A stretch of 64,000 nt of DNA from Caldisericum exile_A (GCF_047785965.1 NZ_JBLOBF010000007.1:1-64000), one strand, 5' to 3'; shown: positions 53,961 to 63,559, counted from the stretch's first letter. A program made the numbers and translations. Notes: generated by a model not told the origin, from the sequence alone.

Positions 53961-55067
53961 ATGAAAGTAATGCGCAAAGTGTTAGTGTTGGTGGCGTTAG
54001 TAGCTCTCTTGTCGCCAATGATTCTTTCGACTGGCTGTGCAAAGAAGACAAGCAAAGTTGACATCGGCATTGTTTTGCCGACAAAGGATGAACCAAGGTG
54101 GATTCAAGATGAAACAAGATTCCAAGATGCCTTAAAGAACACCAATTACAAGGTTGAAATTCTCTTTAGCCAAGGAGATCCTGCAAAGGAGAAGACAAAC
54201 GTTGAAACTCTAATAAGCAAAGGTATTAAAGTTCTTATTCTTTGCCCACAGGATGCTACCGCAGCGGCCGCAGCAGCAGATGAAGCAGCGAAAGCCGGCG
54301 TGAAAGTAATTTCTTACGATAGATTGATTTTAGGAACACCAAATGTTGATTATTATGTTACATTCGACAGTATCGAAGTTGGTCAAAAGCAAGGTCAATA
54401 TCTTGTTGATCATGCAACCGGTAAAAATAACCCACTCTACTTATATGCAGGTGCTTTATCAGATAATAACTCTTTCTTGTTCTTCCTTGGTGCTTGGCAA
54501 GTATTGCAACCGAAGATTGCAGATGGTACCTTTGTGATTGCAAATTCAGACAAGGCTAAGGCACTTCAGAATAAGAAAGACCTTACAAGGGACGAAGAGG
54601 CAAGTATAATTGGTCAAATTACCACAAACTGGGATTTTAACACCGCAAAGAACCTTGCCGAAGCAAATTTGGCAGTTGCACCGGCCAATCTAAAGGGTAA
54701 TGTGTTCATATTAGCACCAAACGATGGAACAGCAAGGGCAATTGCAGATACATTTGCAGCGGATCCTGCAATTAAGAGCTATGTGATTACAGGTCAAGAT
54801 GCAGAAAAACCATCAATTCAATACATTATTGATGGTAAGCAGTCAATGACTGTATTTAAAGATGTAAGAGTATTAGTTAAAGACGCAATCAATGTTGCCA
54901 TAACTTATTTACAAGGTGGAACTCCTGAATCAACAAAGACTTACAACAATGGTGCAAAGGATGTTCCTTCAAAGCCTACTCCAGTTCAAGTAGTTGATAA
55001 GAATAATGTTAAGCAAGTTCTTATTGACTCTGGCTACTATAAAGAAAGTGATTTTACTTGGCATTAA
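53961..55067 (+). CDS. sugar ABC transporter substrate-binding lipoprotein (XylF/ChvE-like)
   Basis: 368 residues. A lipoprotein signal peptide ends in LSTGC (Cys26). The periplasmic-binding fold (Peripla_BP_4) shows IGIVLPTKDEPRWIQDE, VLILCPQDATAAAAAADEA and ISYDRLI, as in XylF/ChvE binding proteins for monosaccharides such as xylose. First gene of a three-gene importer operon; GGAGGCG ribosome site. Confidence 0.9.
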   Translation: MKVMRKVLVLVALVALLSPMILSTGCAKKTSKVDIGIVLPTKDEPRWIQDETRFQDALKNTNYKVEILFSQGDPAKEKTNVETLISKGIKVLILCPQDATAAAAAADEAAKAGVKVISYDRLILGTPNVDYYVTFDSIEVGQKQGQYLVDHATGKNNPLYLYAGALSDNNSFLFFLGAWQVLQPKIADGTFVIANSDKAKALQNKKDLTRDEEASIIGQITTNWDFNTAKNLAEANLAVAPANLKGNVFILAPNDGTARAIADTFAADPAIKSYVITGQDAEKPSIQYIIDGKQSMTVFKDVRVLVKDAINVAITYLQGGTPESTKTYNNGAKDVPSKPTPVQVVDKNNVKQVLIDSGYYKESDFTWH

Positions 55068-55079
55068 TGTAGGTTAAAA

Positions 55080-56606
55080 ATGGATACCCCGCTCATTGAA
55101 GTAGTAAACTTAAACAAGTCTTTTTCTGGAGTTCAGGTTCTCTTTAATGTTAATTTCAAGGTTAGAAGAAATGAAATTCATTGCCTTGTAGGAGAGAACG
55201 GTGCCGGGAAAAGCACTTTGATGAAAATTCTGAGCGGGGTATACCCATATCACGAATATACAGGTGAAATAAAGATAGAAGGAAAACCTGTAAAATTTCA
55301 CAACATTTACGATAGCGAAAAAGAAGGGATTGCAATAATATATCAAGAGCTATCTTTGGTTCCTGAGCTTACGGTTTATGAAAATATTTTTTTGGGGCAC
55401 GAAATTACAAATGGTATTTCTATAGATGTTTCAAGAGAAATAATTGAATCTAAGAAGTTGCTTGAAATGGTTAAAGGGGAAAGCATCTCCCCTATGGCAA
55501 AGGTTAAAGAGCTGAGCATAAGTCTTCAACAGATTGTAGAGATTGCAAAGGCATTAAGCAAAAATCCAAAAGTTCTTATATTGGATGAACCGACATCCTC
55601 TCTAAGCGAGACCGAAAGTGAAAATCTTTTAAATCTCCTTTTAGAATTGAAAAGAAAAGGAATGACAATAATTCTAATAAGCCACAGGTTAAAAGAGGTG
55701 CTTAAAGTTGCTGATTCTATTACAGTTTTAAGAGATGGCCATACTGTGAAATACATTGAAAGAGAAAGCAAAGAATTCAACGAGAATTCTATTATAAAAT
55801 ATATGGTTGGAAGGGAAATAAAAGAAATATATCCTCCAAGGATTAGAGAAGAATATAATGATGTGTATCTTGAAGTTAAAAATCTTAATGTTATACGTCC
55901 CGATACAGGTAAGAAGATTTTGAGTAATATTAATCTTTTTGTGAAGAAGGGCGAGGTAGTTGGAATTTTTGGACTTATTGGCGCAGGAAGGACAGAATTA
56001 GCACTTAGTATCTTTGGCAATCCTTATGGATTTATTGTAAATGGAGAGATTTATTTGAAGGGTAAAAAAGTTAAAATATCATCAACCGAAGAAGCAATAA
56101 GGAATGGCATATTTTACCTAACAGAAGATAGAAAAGAAAAAGGCCTCATACTTATTGAAAGCATAAGAAAGAACATCACTCTACCAAGACTTGATAAAAT
56201 TTCAGCTAATGGAATAGTTGATGAACAAAAGGAAATAGTTGTTGCAAGTGAGTTTTTAAATAAACTACGAATTAAAGCAAGGCATGTGAATGTTAGAGTT
56301 TCAACTCTGAGTGGAGGAACGCAACAAAAAGTACTTGTTTCTAAATCTCTTTTCTCTGAGCCTGATATTTTTATAATGGATGAGCCAACAAGAGGTATAG
56401 ATGTCGGAGCAAAATTTGATATCTATAATCTTATAAGGGAACTTTCAAGAGAGGGTAAAGCCATTATGTTAATATCTTCTGAATTGCCAGAGATACTTGG
56501 TTTAAGCGACAGAATTTATGTTATGGGTAAAGGGCGAATTACAAAGGAATTTACATCGGTAGAAAATTTGACTCAGGAAGAAATAATGAAATACGCAATT
56601 GACTGA
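55080..56606 (+). CDS. sugar ABC transporter ATPase (XylG/MglA-like)
   Basis: 508 residues with two nucleotide-binding domains. NBD1: GENGAGKSTLMKIL, ILDEPTSSLSE. NBD2: GLIGAGRTELALS (modified Walker A), LSGGTQQKVLVSKSL and MDEPTRGIDVGAKFDIY, the typical sugar-importer ATPase pattern. It starts 12 nt after the binding-protein gene. Confidence 0.95.
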   Translation: MDTPLIEVVNLNKSFSGVQVLFNVNFKVRRNEIHCLVGENGAGKSTLMKILSGVYPYHEYTGEIKIEGKPVKFHNIYDSEKEGIAIIYQELSLVPELTVYENIFLGHEITNGISIDVSREIIESKKLLEMVKGESISPMAKVKELSISLQQIVEIAKALSKNPKVLILDEPTSSLSETESENLLNLLLELKRKGMTIILISHRLKEVLKVADSITVLRDGHTVKYIERESKEFNENSIIKYMVGREIKEIYPPRIREEYNDVYLEVKNLNVIRPDTGKKILSNINLFVKKGEVVGIFGLIGAGRTELALSIFGNPYGFIVNGEIYLKGKKVKISSTEEAIRNGIFYLTEDRKEKGLILIESIRKNITLPRLDKISANGIVDEQKEIVVASEFLNKLRIKARHVNVRVSTLSGGTQQKVLVSKSLFSEPDIFIMDEPTRGIDVGAKFDIYNLIRELSREGKAIMLISSELPEILGLSDRIYVMGKGRITKEFTSVENLTQEEIMKYAID

Positions 56607-56620
56607 TAAAGAGGTGGGAT

Positions 56621-57811
56621 GTGAGAATTTTCTTAGAACACTTAAAGACCTTTTTGAAAGAAAATGTAAGAGATTATGCAATGTTTATTGCTCTTCTTGC
56701 CATAATGGCGGTTTTCTCATTAATATCCCAAGGGAATTTCCTTGCCCCTGTAAATATTTCCAATCTGGTTAACCAAACAGGCTATTTAGGTGTGCTTTCA
56801 ATAGGTGTAACGCTTGTTATTGTTATAAGAGAAATAGACCTTTCTATTGGATTTCTATCGGGCTTTCTTGGAGCAATTGCTGCAGTACTAATGAAATTTC
56901 ACGGCTTTTCGGCTTTGGCTGCGATTTTGATTGCCCTTTCTCTTGGTACATTAGCTGGGCTTTTGAATGGGTCATTGGTGGCATTTTTAGGTGTACCGTC
57001 TTTTGTTGCAACTCTTGCAGGATGGCTTGCGTATCGTGGCGCACTTTTGATGGTTACAAGTGGCACAGGCACTATAATAATAAATAACAATACATTCAAT
57101 GCTATAGGAAATAGTTTTATTCCTGATATTCCTGGGCTTTCTAATTTCTTACCTCAGTATCATAAATTAACTCTGATTCTTGGTATTTCTGGTGTTGTCT
57201 TTATAGTTTTATCGTCCATCGCAGGAAGAAGGCGAAATATACAAAGAGGTTTTGATGTAATGCCTTTTGATATATTTATTCTGCAACTCATATTTATTTC
57301 AGGGCTACTTTTGTATTTTACATTCAAGCTTGCAGCTTTTAGAGGCATTTCGTGGACTCTTGTTATTGTGCTTATTGTTACGGTTATTTATAGTTTTGTT
57401 ACAAGCAAAACTTCTTTGGGAAGACATATCTATGCCGTTGGTGGAAATCCAGAGGCAGCAGAACTAAGTGGTATAGAGGTTAAGAAGATTAAATTAATTG
57501 TATTTGCATCAATGGGTTTCCTTTCAGGTCTTTCTGGCATTCTATTTGCCTCCCGATTGCAGTCTGCGACTACAACTGCAGGAACATTGTTTGAACTTTA
57601 TGCTATTGCTGGCGCATATATCGGTGGCGTTTCTGCTGCAGGAGGCGTTGGCAATGTTGTGAACTCACTTGTGGGTGCCTTTGTAATGACAACACTTACA
57701 AATGGTATGAATTTGTTAGGCGTAGATATTTCTCTGCAATACATCATTCTTGGCATTGTCCTTGCGCTTGCAGTTATTTTTGATGTTGCAACAAGAAGAA
57801 GAGGAAAGTAG
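56621..57811 (+). CDS. sugar ABC transporter permease (XylH-like)
   Basis: 396 residues from GTG 56621 (GAGGTGG upstream), about ten membrane helices. VIREIDLSIGFLSGFLGAIAA and GRHIYAVGGNPEAAELSGI are signature segments of the BPD_transp_2 sugar permeases; the AYIGGVSAAGGVG loop follows. The length fits XylH rather than RbsC. Last gene of the operon; convergent with sfsA, 1 nt apart. Confidence 0.93.
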   Translation: MRIFLEHLKTFLKENVRDYAMFIALLAIMAVFSLISQGNFLAPVNISNLVNQTGYLGVLSIGVTLVIVIREIDLSIGFLSGFLGAIAAVLMKFHGFSALAAILIALSLGTLAGLLNGSLVAFLGVPSFVATLAGWLAYRGALLMVTSGTGTIIINNNTFNAIGNSFIPDIPGLSNFLPQYHKLTLILGISGVVFIVLSSIAGRRRNIQRGFDVMPFDIFILQLIFISGLLLYFTFKLAAFRGISWTLVIVLIVTVIYSFVTSKTSLGRHIYAVGGNPEAAELSGIEVKKIKLIVFASMGFLSGLSGILFASRLQSATTTAGTLFELYAIAGAYIGGVSAAGGVGNVVNSLVGAFVMTTLTNGMNLLGVDISLQYIILGIVLALAVIFDVATRRRGK

Positions 57812-57812
57812 T

Positions 57813-58532
57813 TTAGATAAATTTTTCAAAATAGACTTTTTCTCCCTCAAAGCTAAGAAGGATCTTTTTTACTTCAACACCTTTTGATATGGCGTAGAAG
57901 TAGTTTTTTGAGAAATCTTTGTCTATACTTTCATTTGGCTTAAATTCAGTTGCATTTCTCATTATAAGAATAAAAATTAAAGGGTTGAAACCGTAATTTA
58001 AAGATTCAACAAGTTCAATAAGGTGTCGAGCGCCTCTTTTTGTTGGTGCATCAGGAAATAGTGCAACGCCATCTTTTACAAGGACACATCCTTTAACTTC
58101 TATGAGATATTTTTTGTCATTCTTAAGAAGAAAATCAAATCGGCTGTTCAAGAATTTAATTTCTCTTCTTATTGTTAAGTTTTTTGATTCCCCGAATTTG
58201 ACAATGCCTTTTCGTATAAGCGATTCTGCAATATCGTTGTGATATCTTGAATTAACAAGGACAATCTCTTCCTCAAATTTAACTGCAATTACTTCAAATT
58301 CGGTTTTTCTCTTTAGGGAACTAAACTTTTTAAGTAATACTTTGTTTCCTCTCTCTAAAAGGCCTTCAAGTCTTCCTGGATCGTGGATATGTGCAAGCAC
58401 ACTTTTTCCGTTAACTTCGACAACTCCTAAAAACTTATTGAGCCTTTCAATAAAAGTGCCTTCAAAATCCGTTATGATTTCAAAAAGTTGTTTTTTCACT
58501 TTTCCCTCTAAAGAATATTGAAAGAGATCCAA
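57813..58532 (-). CDS. sfsA: SfsA nuclease-family protein
   Basis: 239 residues. HIHDPGRLEGLLERGNKVLL near the N-terminus and the nuclease-like core RFDFLLKNDKKYLIEVKGCVL followed by FPDAPTKRGARHL match SfsA, a PD-(D/E)XK-type DNA/RNA-binding protein. Its start codon lies 4 nt after the nitroreductase scrap. Confidence 0.95.
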   Translation of the reverse strand: MDLFQYSLEGKVKKQLFEIITDFEGTFIERLNKFLGVVEVNGKSVLAHIHDPGRLEGLLERGNKVLLKKFSSLKRKTEFEVIAVKFEEEIVLVNSRYHNDIAESLIRKGIVKFGESKNLTIRREIKFLNSRFDFLLKNDKKYLIEVKGCVLVKDGVALFPDAPTKRGARHLIELVESLNYGFNPLIFILIMRNATEFKPNESIDKDFSKNYFYAISKGVEVKKILLSFEGEKVYFEKFI

Positions 58533-58535
58533 TTT

Positions 58536-58628
58536 TTATGATTTCGGAATATTATCTTCTTCGATTGGCGCATTCTTAAATTGCCTTATGCTTCTTCTTC
58601 CTTTAATTGTTTCGAGTAAATCGCCCAT
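58536..58628 (-). pseudogene. nitroreductase N-terminal scrap
   Basis: A 30-codon frame, MGDLLETIKGRRSIRQFKN then APIEEDNIPKS and stop. DLLETIKxRRSIRxF is the N-terminus of nitroreductase-family flavoproteins (~170-200 residues). The remaining ~85% is missing and sfsA follows at once, so a deletion is likely. Confidence 0.65.
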
Positions 58629-58641
58629 TATTAAATTATGC

Positions 58642-59532
58642 TTATGAAAACAGTTCCTCAGAAAAATATCTTTCACCTCTATCTGGTGCAACTGTAACTA
58701 CTCTTTTAAGACCGTATTTTTCTTTTACAATTTTTGCGGCAAGTACATTTGCGCCTGTCGATGGTCCACCAAGAATGCTTTCTTTGAGTGCAAGCTCTTT
58801 TGCAAACATTCTTGCGTCTTTACTTTTGATGGTTAGAATTTCATCGATAATAGTTAGGTCAAGAATTTCAGGTTTAAATCCTGCACCTATACCTTCAATT
58901 GAATGTGCGCCTCTCAATCCCTTAGAAAGATACGGCGATTCTTCAGGTTCAACACCAATAACCTTTACTTTCTTTATAAATTTTTTAAGCATTTTTCCAA
59001 CACCTGTTATTGTTCCCCCTGTGCCAATCCCAGCAACAAATGCATCAACGTCAAAATCCATATCTTTTAAGATTTTATAGGCTGTTCCCAATTCATGCGC
59101 CTTTGGATTTGAAGGATTTCCAAATTGATTGAGCATGAGTTTTGCAACACCTCTCTCAATAATTCTCTTTGCTTCTTCTATAGCACCACTCATTCCTAAA
59201 GATCTCTCTGTAAGAACAACTGTTGCTCCAAAACTTTTTATAAGGGTTAATCGTTCTTTGCTTAAATTATCGGGCATTGTCAAAATGATTTTAATTCCAA
59301 AAAATTTTCCAATAGCACTTAACGCAATACCTGTATTTCCAGAAGTCGGTTCAACAATTGTATCTCCTTCTTTTAATAATCCTTCAACAAGTGCATCTTT
59401 TATCATAAAATATGCAGGTCTATCTTTCACACTTCCGAATGGGTTTAAATATTCAAGTTTTACAAATATGTTTGGATTTTCTTTTAATTCTACAATAGGA
59501 GTGTTTCCTATTACTTCAAGCAACTTTTTCAT
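58642..59532 (-). CDS. cysK: cysteine synthase (O-acetylserine sulfhydrylase)
   Basis: 296 residues, PLP-dependent. NPFGSVKDRPAYFM holds the PLP lysine, EPTSGNTGIAL binds the substrate carboxylate, and GIGTGGTITGVGKML binds the PLP phosphate. It makes cysteine from O-acetylserine and sulfide. It overlaps the cysE gene by 17 nt, so the two last steps of cysteine synthesis are co-transcribed. Confidence 0.95.
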   Translation of the reverse strand: MKKLLEVIGNTPIVELKENPNIFVKLEYLNPFGSVKDRPAYFMIKDALVEGLLKEGDTIVEPTSGNTGIALSAIGKFFGIKIILTMPDNLSKERLTLIKSFGATVVLTERSLGMSGAIEEAKRIIERGVAKLMLNQFGNPSNPKAHELGTAYKILKDMDFDVDAFVAGIGTGGTITGVGKMLKKFIKKVKVIGVEPEESPYLSKGLRGAHSIEGIGAGFKPEILDLTIIDEILTIKSKDARMFAKELALKESILGGPSTGANVLAAKIVKEKYGLKRVVTVAPDRGERYFSEELFS

Positions 59533-60061
59533 TTGCTCCTCCTTTTACAATTTTTGCCTTGACGCCAACAACAGTTGAATAAGGCGGGATATCTTCCAAT
59601 ACAACACTATTTGCACCAATTTTTACAAAATCACCGATTGTAATATTCCCAAGAATTGATGCATGGTTTCCTATAAGGCAATTTCTTCCTATTTTTGGGT
59701 GTCTTTTGCCGCTTTCAACTCTTCTTGCACCGAGTGTAACGCCATGGTAGATAATCGTATTCTTCCCTACATATGCAGTTTCTCCGATAACAACGCCAAA
59801 GCCATGATCAATCATAACAGGTGTTTCAAGAACAGCCCCCGGATGAATATCCATGTTGTATTTGAGTTTTGTTCTAATATAAAGGAGCTTTGCTAAGACT
59901 TTGTGTCCGCTCTTGTATAAAGCATGATAAATGCGATAGTTTAAAAGTCCTCTGAAAGAAGGTGTAAATATGATTTCAAGTGGTGATTCAACTGAGGGAT
60001 CATTTTCTCTGTAAAACCTCAAATCCTCTAAAATTTGTAGGAGGAGATTTTTTACATCCAT
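59516..60061 (-). CDS. cysE: serine O-acetyltransferase
   Basis: 181 residues, the short CysE/EpsC form. A helical N-terminus is followed by left-handed beta-helix hexapeptides: IDHGFGVVIGETAYVGKNT, IYHGVTLGARRVESGKRHP, IGNHASILGNITIGD. It acetylates serine from acetyl-CoA. AGGAGG precedes ATG 60061. A small upstream frame overlaps its start. Confidence 0.95.
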   Translation of the reverse strand: MDVKNLLLQILEDLRFYRENDPSVESPLEIIFTPSFRGLLNYRIYHALYKSGHKVLAKLLYIRTKLKYNMDIHPGAVLETPVMIDHGFGVVIGETAYVGKNTIIYHGVTLGARRVESGKRHPKIGRNCLIGNHASILGNITIGDFVKIGANSVVLEDIPPYSTVVGVKAKIVKGGANEKVA

Positions 60062-60089
60062 AAACTCCTCCTAATCTTCCGTTTTCCAT
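60000..60089 (-). other. 29-codon upstream open reading frame overlapping cysE
   Basis: ATG 60089 with its own GGGAGG site (60102-60097). It encodes MENGRLGGVYGCKKSPPTN plus ten more residues and ends at 60000, inside cysE in another frame. It covers the cysE ribosome site, so its translation could affect cysE initiation. It has one Cys (residue 12). It may be chance. Confidence 0.35.
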
Positions 60090-60123
60090 TTTTTAACCTC
60101 CCTTGCATTTAAATTTTGGAAAA

Positions 60124-60151
60124 ATTATAACATAATTAGTAATAATTTCAA
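60124..60151 (-). promoter_or_regulatory. promoter of cysE-cysK
   Basis: TTGAAA (60151-60146), 16-nt spacer, TATAAT (60129-60124) on the minus strand, giving a ~55-nt leader that includes the upstream frame. Confidence 0.6.
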
Positions 60152-60232
60152 AACATCATATTTTAATTTGTCTTACTTTTTTATCAATGTTGCAAAATTG
60201 AAAGAATTATTGTATATTCAATTGAGGTTATT

Positions 60233-61912
60233 ATGCTAATAGTTTCAGATATACACTATTCAATTCAGGGAAAAACACTTTTAAAAGATGTGTCCTTTAC
60301 TGTTGATAAAGATCGAAAATTTATTATTGGGGAAAATGGTTCAGGAAAGACTACACTTCTTGACATAATTGTTGGTCTTAAATCGCCTGATAAAGGCAGC
60401 GTAAAAAGACCAAATTCCATAGGCTATGTTCCTCAAGAGATAAAATCAATTGAAAAAACGGGAATGGAAATTATAGAAGAAGGCATATCGGAGTTAAAAG
60501 AGATTGAAAAAATGATTCAAGACCTCGAAAAGGTGGGAGATTTTGGCGAAGAATATTCATTTCTTATGGAAGAGTATGAGCGACTTAACGGATATTCATA
60601 TCGAAGTGAGATTTTATCGATGCTTCACGATTTTGACCTTGACGAAGAGACTGTTTCAAAGCCTCTTTCAATGATGAGTGGCGGGGAAAGAACGAAGTGC
60701 CTTATAATTAAATCAATTATTTCTAAACCTGAACTTCTTATACTTGATGAACCAACAAATAACCTTGATATAGAAACAATAGAAATGCTCGAAAGATACC
60801 TTTTGCAGTTTAAAGGCGGACTGCTTATTGTTTCGCATGATAAAACCTTCATAAATAAGATTGCAACCCACATACTTTATCTTGATAATGGTTCAGTAAA
60901 GGAATATGCGGGGAATTATGACAAGTTTATTAAAATAAAGGCGATTGAAGATGAAACCCTTAGAAGTGAGCGAGAGCAAATACTTATTTACCTTGAAAAG
61001 CAGAGGAGATTTATTGAGAAATTTCGTTATGGTACGCGTTCAAAACAGGCGCTTTCCAGAGAAAAGATGGTTGAGAAAATCATTGTGCCTGAAGAAAAAA
61101 TGCGAAAAGAAATAAAAATTAATATCGATAGTGCTGATATTGGCTCTTTCAAAGTCCTTGAATTGAAAAATATTTCGAAATCCTACAATGGAAAGACAAT
61201 TTTGAAAGATCTTAACTTCACAATCACTCGTGGCGAACGACTCGCAATCATTGGGAAAAACGGAGTTGGCAAATCTACACTTTTAAAGATCATTGCAGGA
61301 TTTGAAAAACCTGATTCAGGCTCTGTTTATATTGGGCCAAGCGTCAAAATGCGATACTTTCCGCAAGATGAGTTTGTTTTGAATAGTGAGGATACGCTTT
61401 TAAATTTGATGCTTAAAGAAGGACTCGAGGTGAGTGAAGCAAGGAATTACCTTGCAGAGTTTAATTTTATTGGTGAGGAAGTCTTTAAGAAGGTTTCTGA
61501 ACTTAGCGGCGGTGAGAAAAGAAGACTTCTTATCGCAAAATTGAATCTTGTAAATTCAAATTTTCTTGTCCTTGACGAACCAACGAATCACCTTGATATT
61601 GAAACAACGGAGGCATTAGTTGAGGCGCTTAAAAATTATAGAGGGACAATTCTTTTAGTGAGTCATGATAGGTATCTTATAAAGGCTATTACTCATAAGG
61701 TGTTTACGCTTGCTAATGGAAACCTTCAAGATGACTTAATAGCACATACAAAGAAGGAAAATAATAAGAAAGATAACTTAAAACAAAAAGAAATAAACAA
61801 ATTAAAAGCAAGAATTCAGTATCTTGAAAAATTACTTAAAGAATCTAAAAACAAGAAAAGAGAAGAAGAGCTTAAAATTTTGAGAAAAAAGCTTGAGAGA
61901 TTAAATAATTAA
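60233..61912 (+). CDS. ABC-F family ATPase
   Basis: 559 residues with two ABC domains and no membrane segment. NBD1: GENGSGKTTLLD, MSGGERTKCLIIK, ILDEPTNNLD. NBD2: GKNGVGKSTLLK, LSGGEKRRLLIAK, LDEPTNHLD. The linker between them is charged and helical, and the C-terminal tail is a coiled coil (about 515-559). ABC-F proteins act on the ribosome in translation or antibiotic protection. Promoter TTGCAA-N17-TATATT (60190-60218) and GAGG before ATG 60233. Confidence 0.93.
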   Translation: MLIVSDIHYSIQGKTLLKDVSFTVDKDRKFIIGENGSGKTTLLDIIVGLKSPDKGSVKRPNSIGYVPQEIKSIEKTGMEIIEEGISELKEIEKMIQDLEKVGDFGEEYSFLMEEYERLNGYSYRSEILSMLHDFDLDEETVSKPLSMMSGGERTKCLIIKSIISKPELLILDEPTNNLDIETIEMLERYLLQFKGGLLIVSHDKTFINKIATHILYLDNGSVKEYAGNYDKFIKIKAIEDETLRSEREQILIYLEKQRRFIEKFRYGTRSKQALSREKMVEKIIVPEEKMRKEIKINIDSADIGSFKVLELKNISKSYNGKTILKDLNFTITRGERLAIIGKNGVGKSTLLKIIAGFEKPDSGSVYIGPSVKMRYFPQDEFVLNSEDTLLNLMLKEGLEVSEARNYLAEFNFIGEEVFKKVSELSGGEKRRLLIAKLNLVNSNFLVLDEPTNHLDIETTEALVEALKNYRGTILLVSHDRYLIKAITHKVFTLANGNLQDDLIAHTKKENNKKDNLKQKEINKLKARIQYLEKLLKESKNKKREEELKILRKKLERLNN

Positions 61913-63369
61913 CCTATAAACTTTCGGATTTGTGCAGCCCTTAAAGTCAGTTCGTCGATATTGTAGTTTTTTAAATCAAGTATGGTTGAGGCGATTGCCT
62001 TTGATATTTCTTTGTGCTCTTCATTAGTTTCAAATGATATACCAAACTCTTCAATCTTTCTAATTATTTTCTTAGGAAAGAAAGGAGAGTCAATATTTGC
62101 AAAAGTCAGAGCGTCTTTGATGTCGTTTTCGAAATTTTGATACAGGGATTTAATTTTAAAATAATCGTCTTTTTCGATTGCTTCTAACTCTAAAATTTCA
62201 GGCGGTACACCAACCGAATAAAGGCTTCCTGTAAAAGTGATAGCACGAGGAAGTTTCACCTTTGCGTTTTCTCTTGCATATCCAAAAAGCCCTATATGAA
62301 GTTTCCTTTTTCTTCTTGCTGGAATATGTTTTGCAACCTTGTTTATAACTGGGGCAAGGTTTTCTATGTGTTCTAAGTATGTTTTTGAGGCACGATTGAA
62401 AAAGTCAAATACGTATTCTTCATCAATTTCCTTTGGATTTGTTGGAATTATTCCTTTTAATTGTTTTATACCTTCAACAACTTCATTTACAGGATAGTCA
62501 TATTTAAAAGCAGATTGAATCGTATAAGTATGGACACTTCTATATTCATCAGCGATTTTTATTACATTGTTTGGCTTGAGATTGCCTCTAAAAGGCGAAG
62601 ATCCTACACCTACGATTGGATAAATTGGAATTCCAGTTTTATTTGATAGTTTCCATAGTCTATATAAGGCAAGTTTCACTAACATTACGGCATTAATAAG
62701 TCCGTAATTCATTGCAGGGTCAGAGCGTGCAAGAAAAACTCTTAAATAGTCAATTTCTTTACCTTTTACATATTCTTCTACAATCTTATCCGAATTTACA
62801 ATATGTTCAAAGTCCTCAAAGAGAGGAATTACATTTATTTTCTTAGGTTTAAATTCTCCAATCCAATCCTTTATTCTTATATCGTTATCGAAAATTGGCT
62901 TGTCTTCTTTTTTAACTACAAAATCAGTGTAGTATCTATAAACTCTTTCAATGCTTTTTGCAGATGTTGTCATTGGGAGGATAACTTCAAAAATAGGCGG
63001 AATATCATCCGAGAAAACCGTGTAAGATGTATCAAAAGAACGAGGAATACTCTCTAATGTCTCAAGGATTATTTTTGCTTCTACATTCTCGAACTCTGGA
63101 TTTGGTATTCTCAACGTGAGAAAAACATCTCTTCCAAGTCTATTCTCTCTGAAAAAGTATTTGTATTTTGAAAGTAGTTTTTTAACAACATAATCATCTC
63201 CTTCTTTTCCTTCATAGTCCCACATCTGTTCGCAAGCACCTAAGTGTGAGAATATATAAAACGCTTCCATTACTTCATCTTCGCCATCAAGCTCTGGATT
63301 TTTGGCAAAGAATGGTATTGAAACATTGTCTGGATGCTGTGTACTCATGCATCTTGGTATCTTCCTCAT
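61909..63369 (-). CDS. ppcA: archaeal-type phosphoenolpyruvate carboxylase
   Basis: 486 residues from ATG 63369 (MRKIPRCMSTQHPDN), about half the size of bacterial Ppc. The N-terminal STQHPDNVSIPFF and SSPFRGNLKPNN glycine loop, with FLARSDPAMNYGL, are typical of archaeal PpcA. It carboxylates PEP to oxaloacetate for anaplerosis. The same strand -10 lies 10 nt before the ATG, so a very short leader; a longer frame upstream would include the promoter. Convergent with the ABC-F gene (4-nt overlap). Confidence 0.95.
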   Translation of the reverse strand: MRKIPRCMSTQHPDNVSIPFFAKNPELDGEDEVMEAFYIFSHLGACEQMWDYEGKEGDDYVVKKLLSKYKYFFRENRLGRDVFLTLRIPNPEFENVEAKIILETLESIPRSFDTSYTVFSDDIPPIFEVILPMTTSAKSIERVYRYYTDFVVKKEDKPIFDNDIRIKDWIGEFKPKKINVIPLFEDFEHIVNSDKIVEEYVKGKEIDYLRVFLARSDPAMNYGLINAVMLVKLALYRLWKLSNKTGIPIYPIVGVGSSPFRGNLKPNNVIKIADEYRSVHTYTIQSAFKYDYPVNEVVEGIKQLKGIIPTNPKEIDEEYVFDFFNRASKTYLEHIENLAPVINKVAKHIPARRKRKLHIGLFGYARENAKVKLPRAITFTGSLYSVGVPPEILELEAIEKDDYFKIKSLYQNFENDIKDALTFANIDSPFFPKKIIRKIEEFGISFETNEEHKEISKAIASTILDLKNYNIDELTLRAAQIRKFIG

Positions 63370-63379
63370 ATTAGTATGA

Positions 63380-63408
63380 AATATAATAAAAATTTCTTGT
63401 TGAGTCAA
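63380..63408 (-). promoter_or_regulatory. promoter of ppcA, near-leaderless
   Basis: TTGACT (63408-63403), 17-nt spacer, TATATT (63385-63380), then 10 nt to ATG 63369. No ribosome site is seen. Confidence 0.7.
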
Positions 63409-63500
63409 TAAAAAAAAATCTAAAAATTATAAAAAAACTCTGAAGAAATGTTATTAAATCTATATTGTTAATTTTTATTAATTATTTCGTTTGTTAGATC

Positions 63501-63529
63501 TTGACAAATTTAACAAATTAATTTATAAT
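63501..63529 (+). promoter_or_regulatory. promoter of the BtpA-family gene
   Basis: TTGACA (63501-63506), 17-nt spacer, TATAAT (63524-63529). AGGAGG at 63549-63554 lies in a ~25-nt leader. Confidence 0.85.
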
Positions 63530-63559
63530 TTATAACAAAACTTAACAAAGGAGGCTGAA

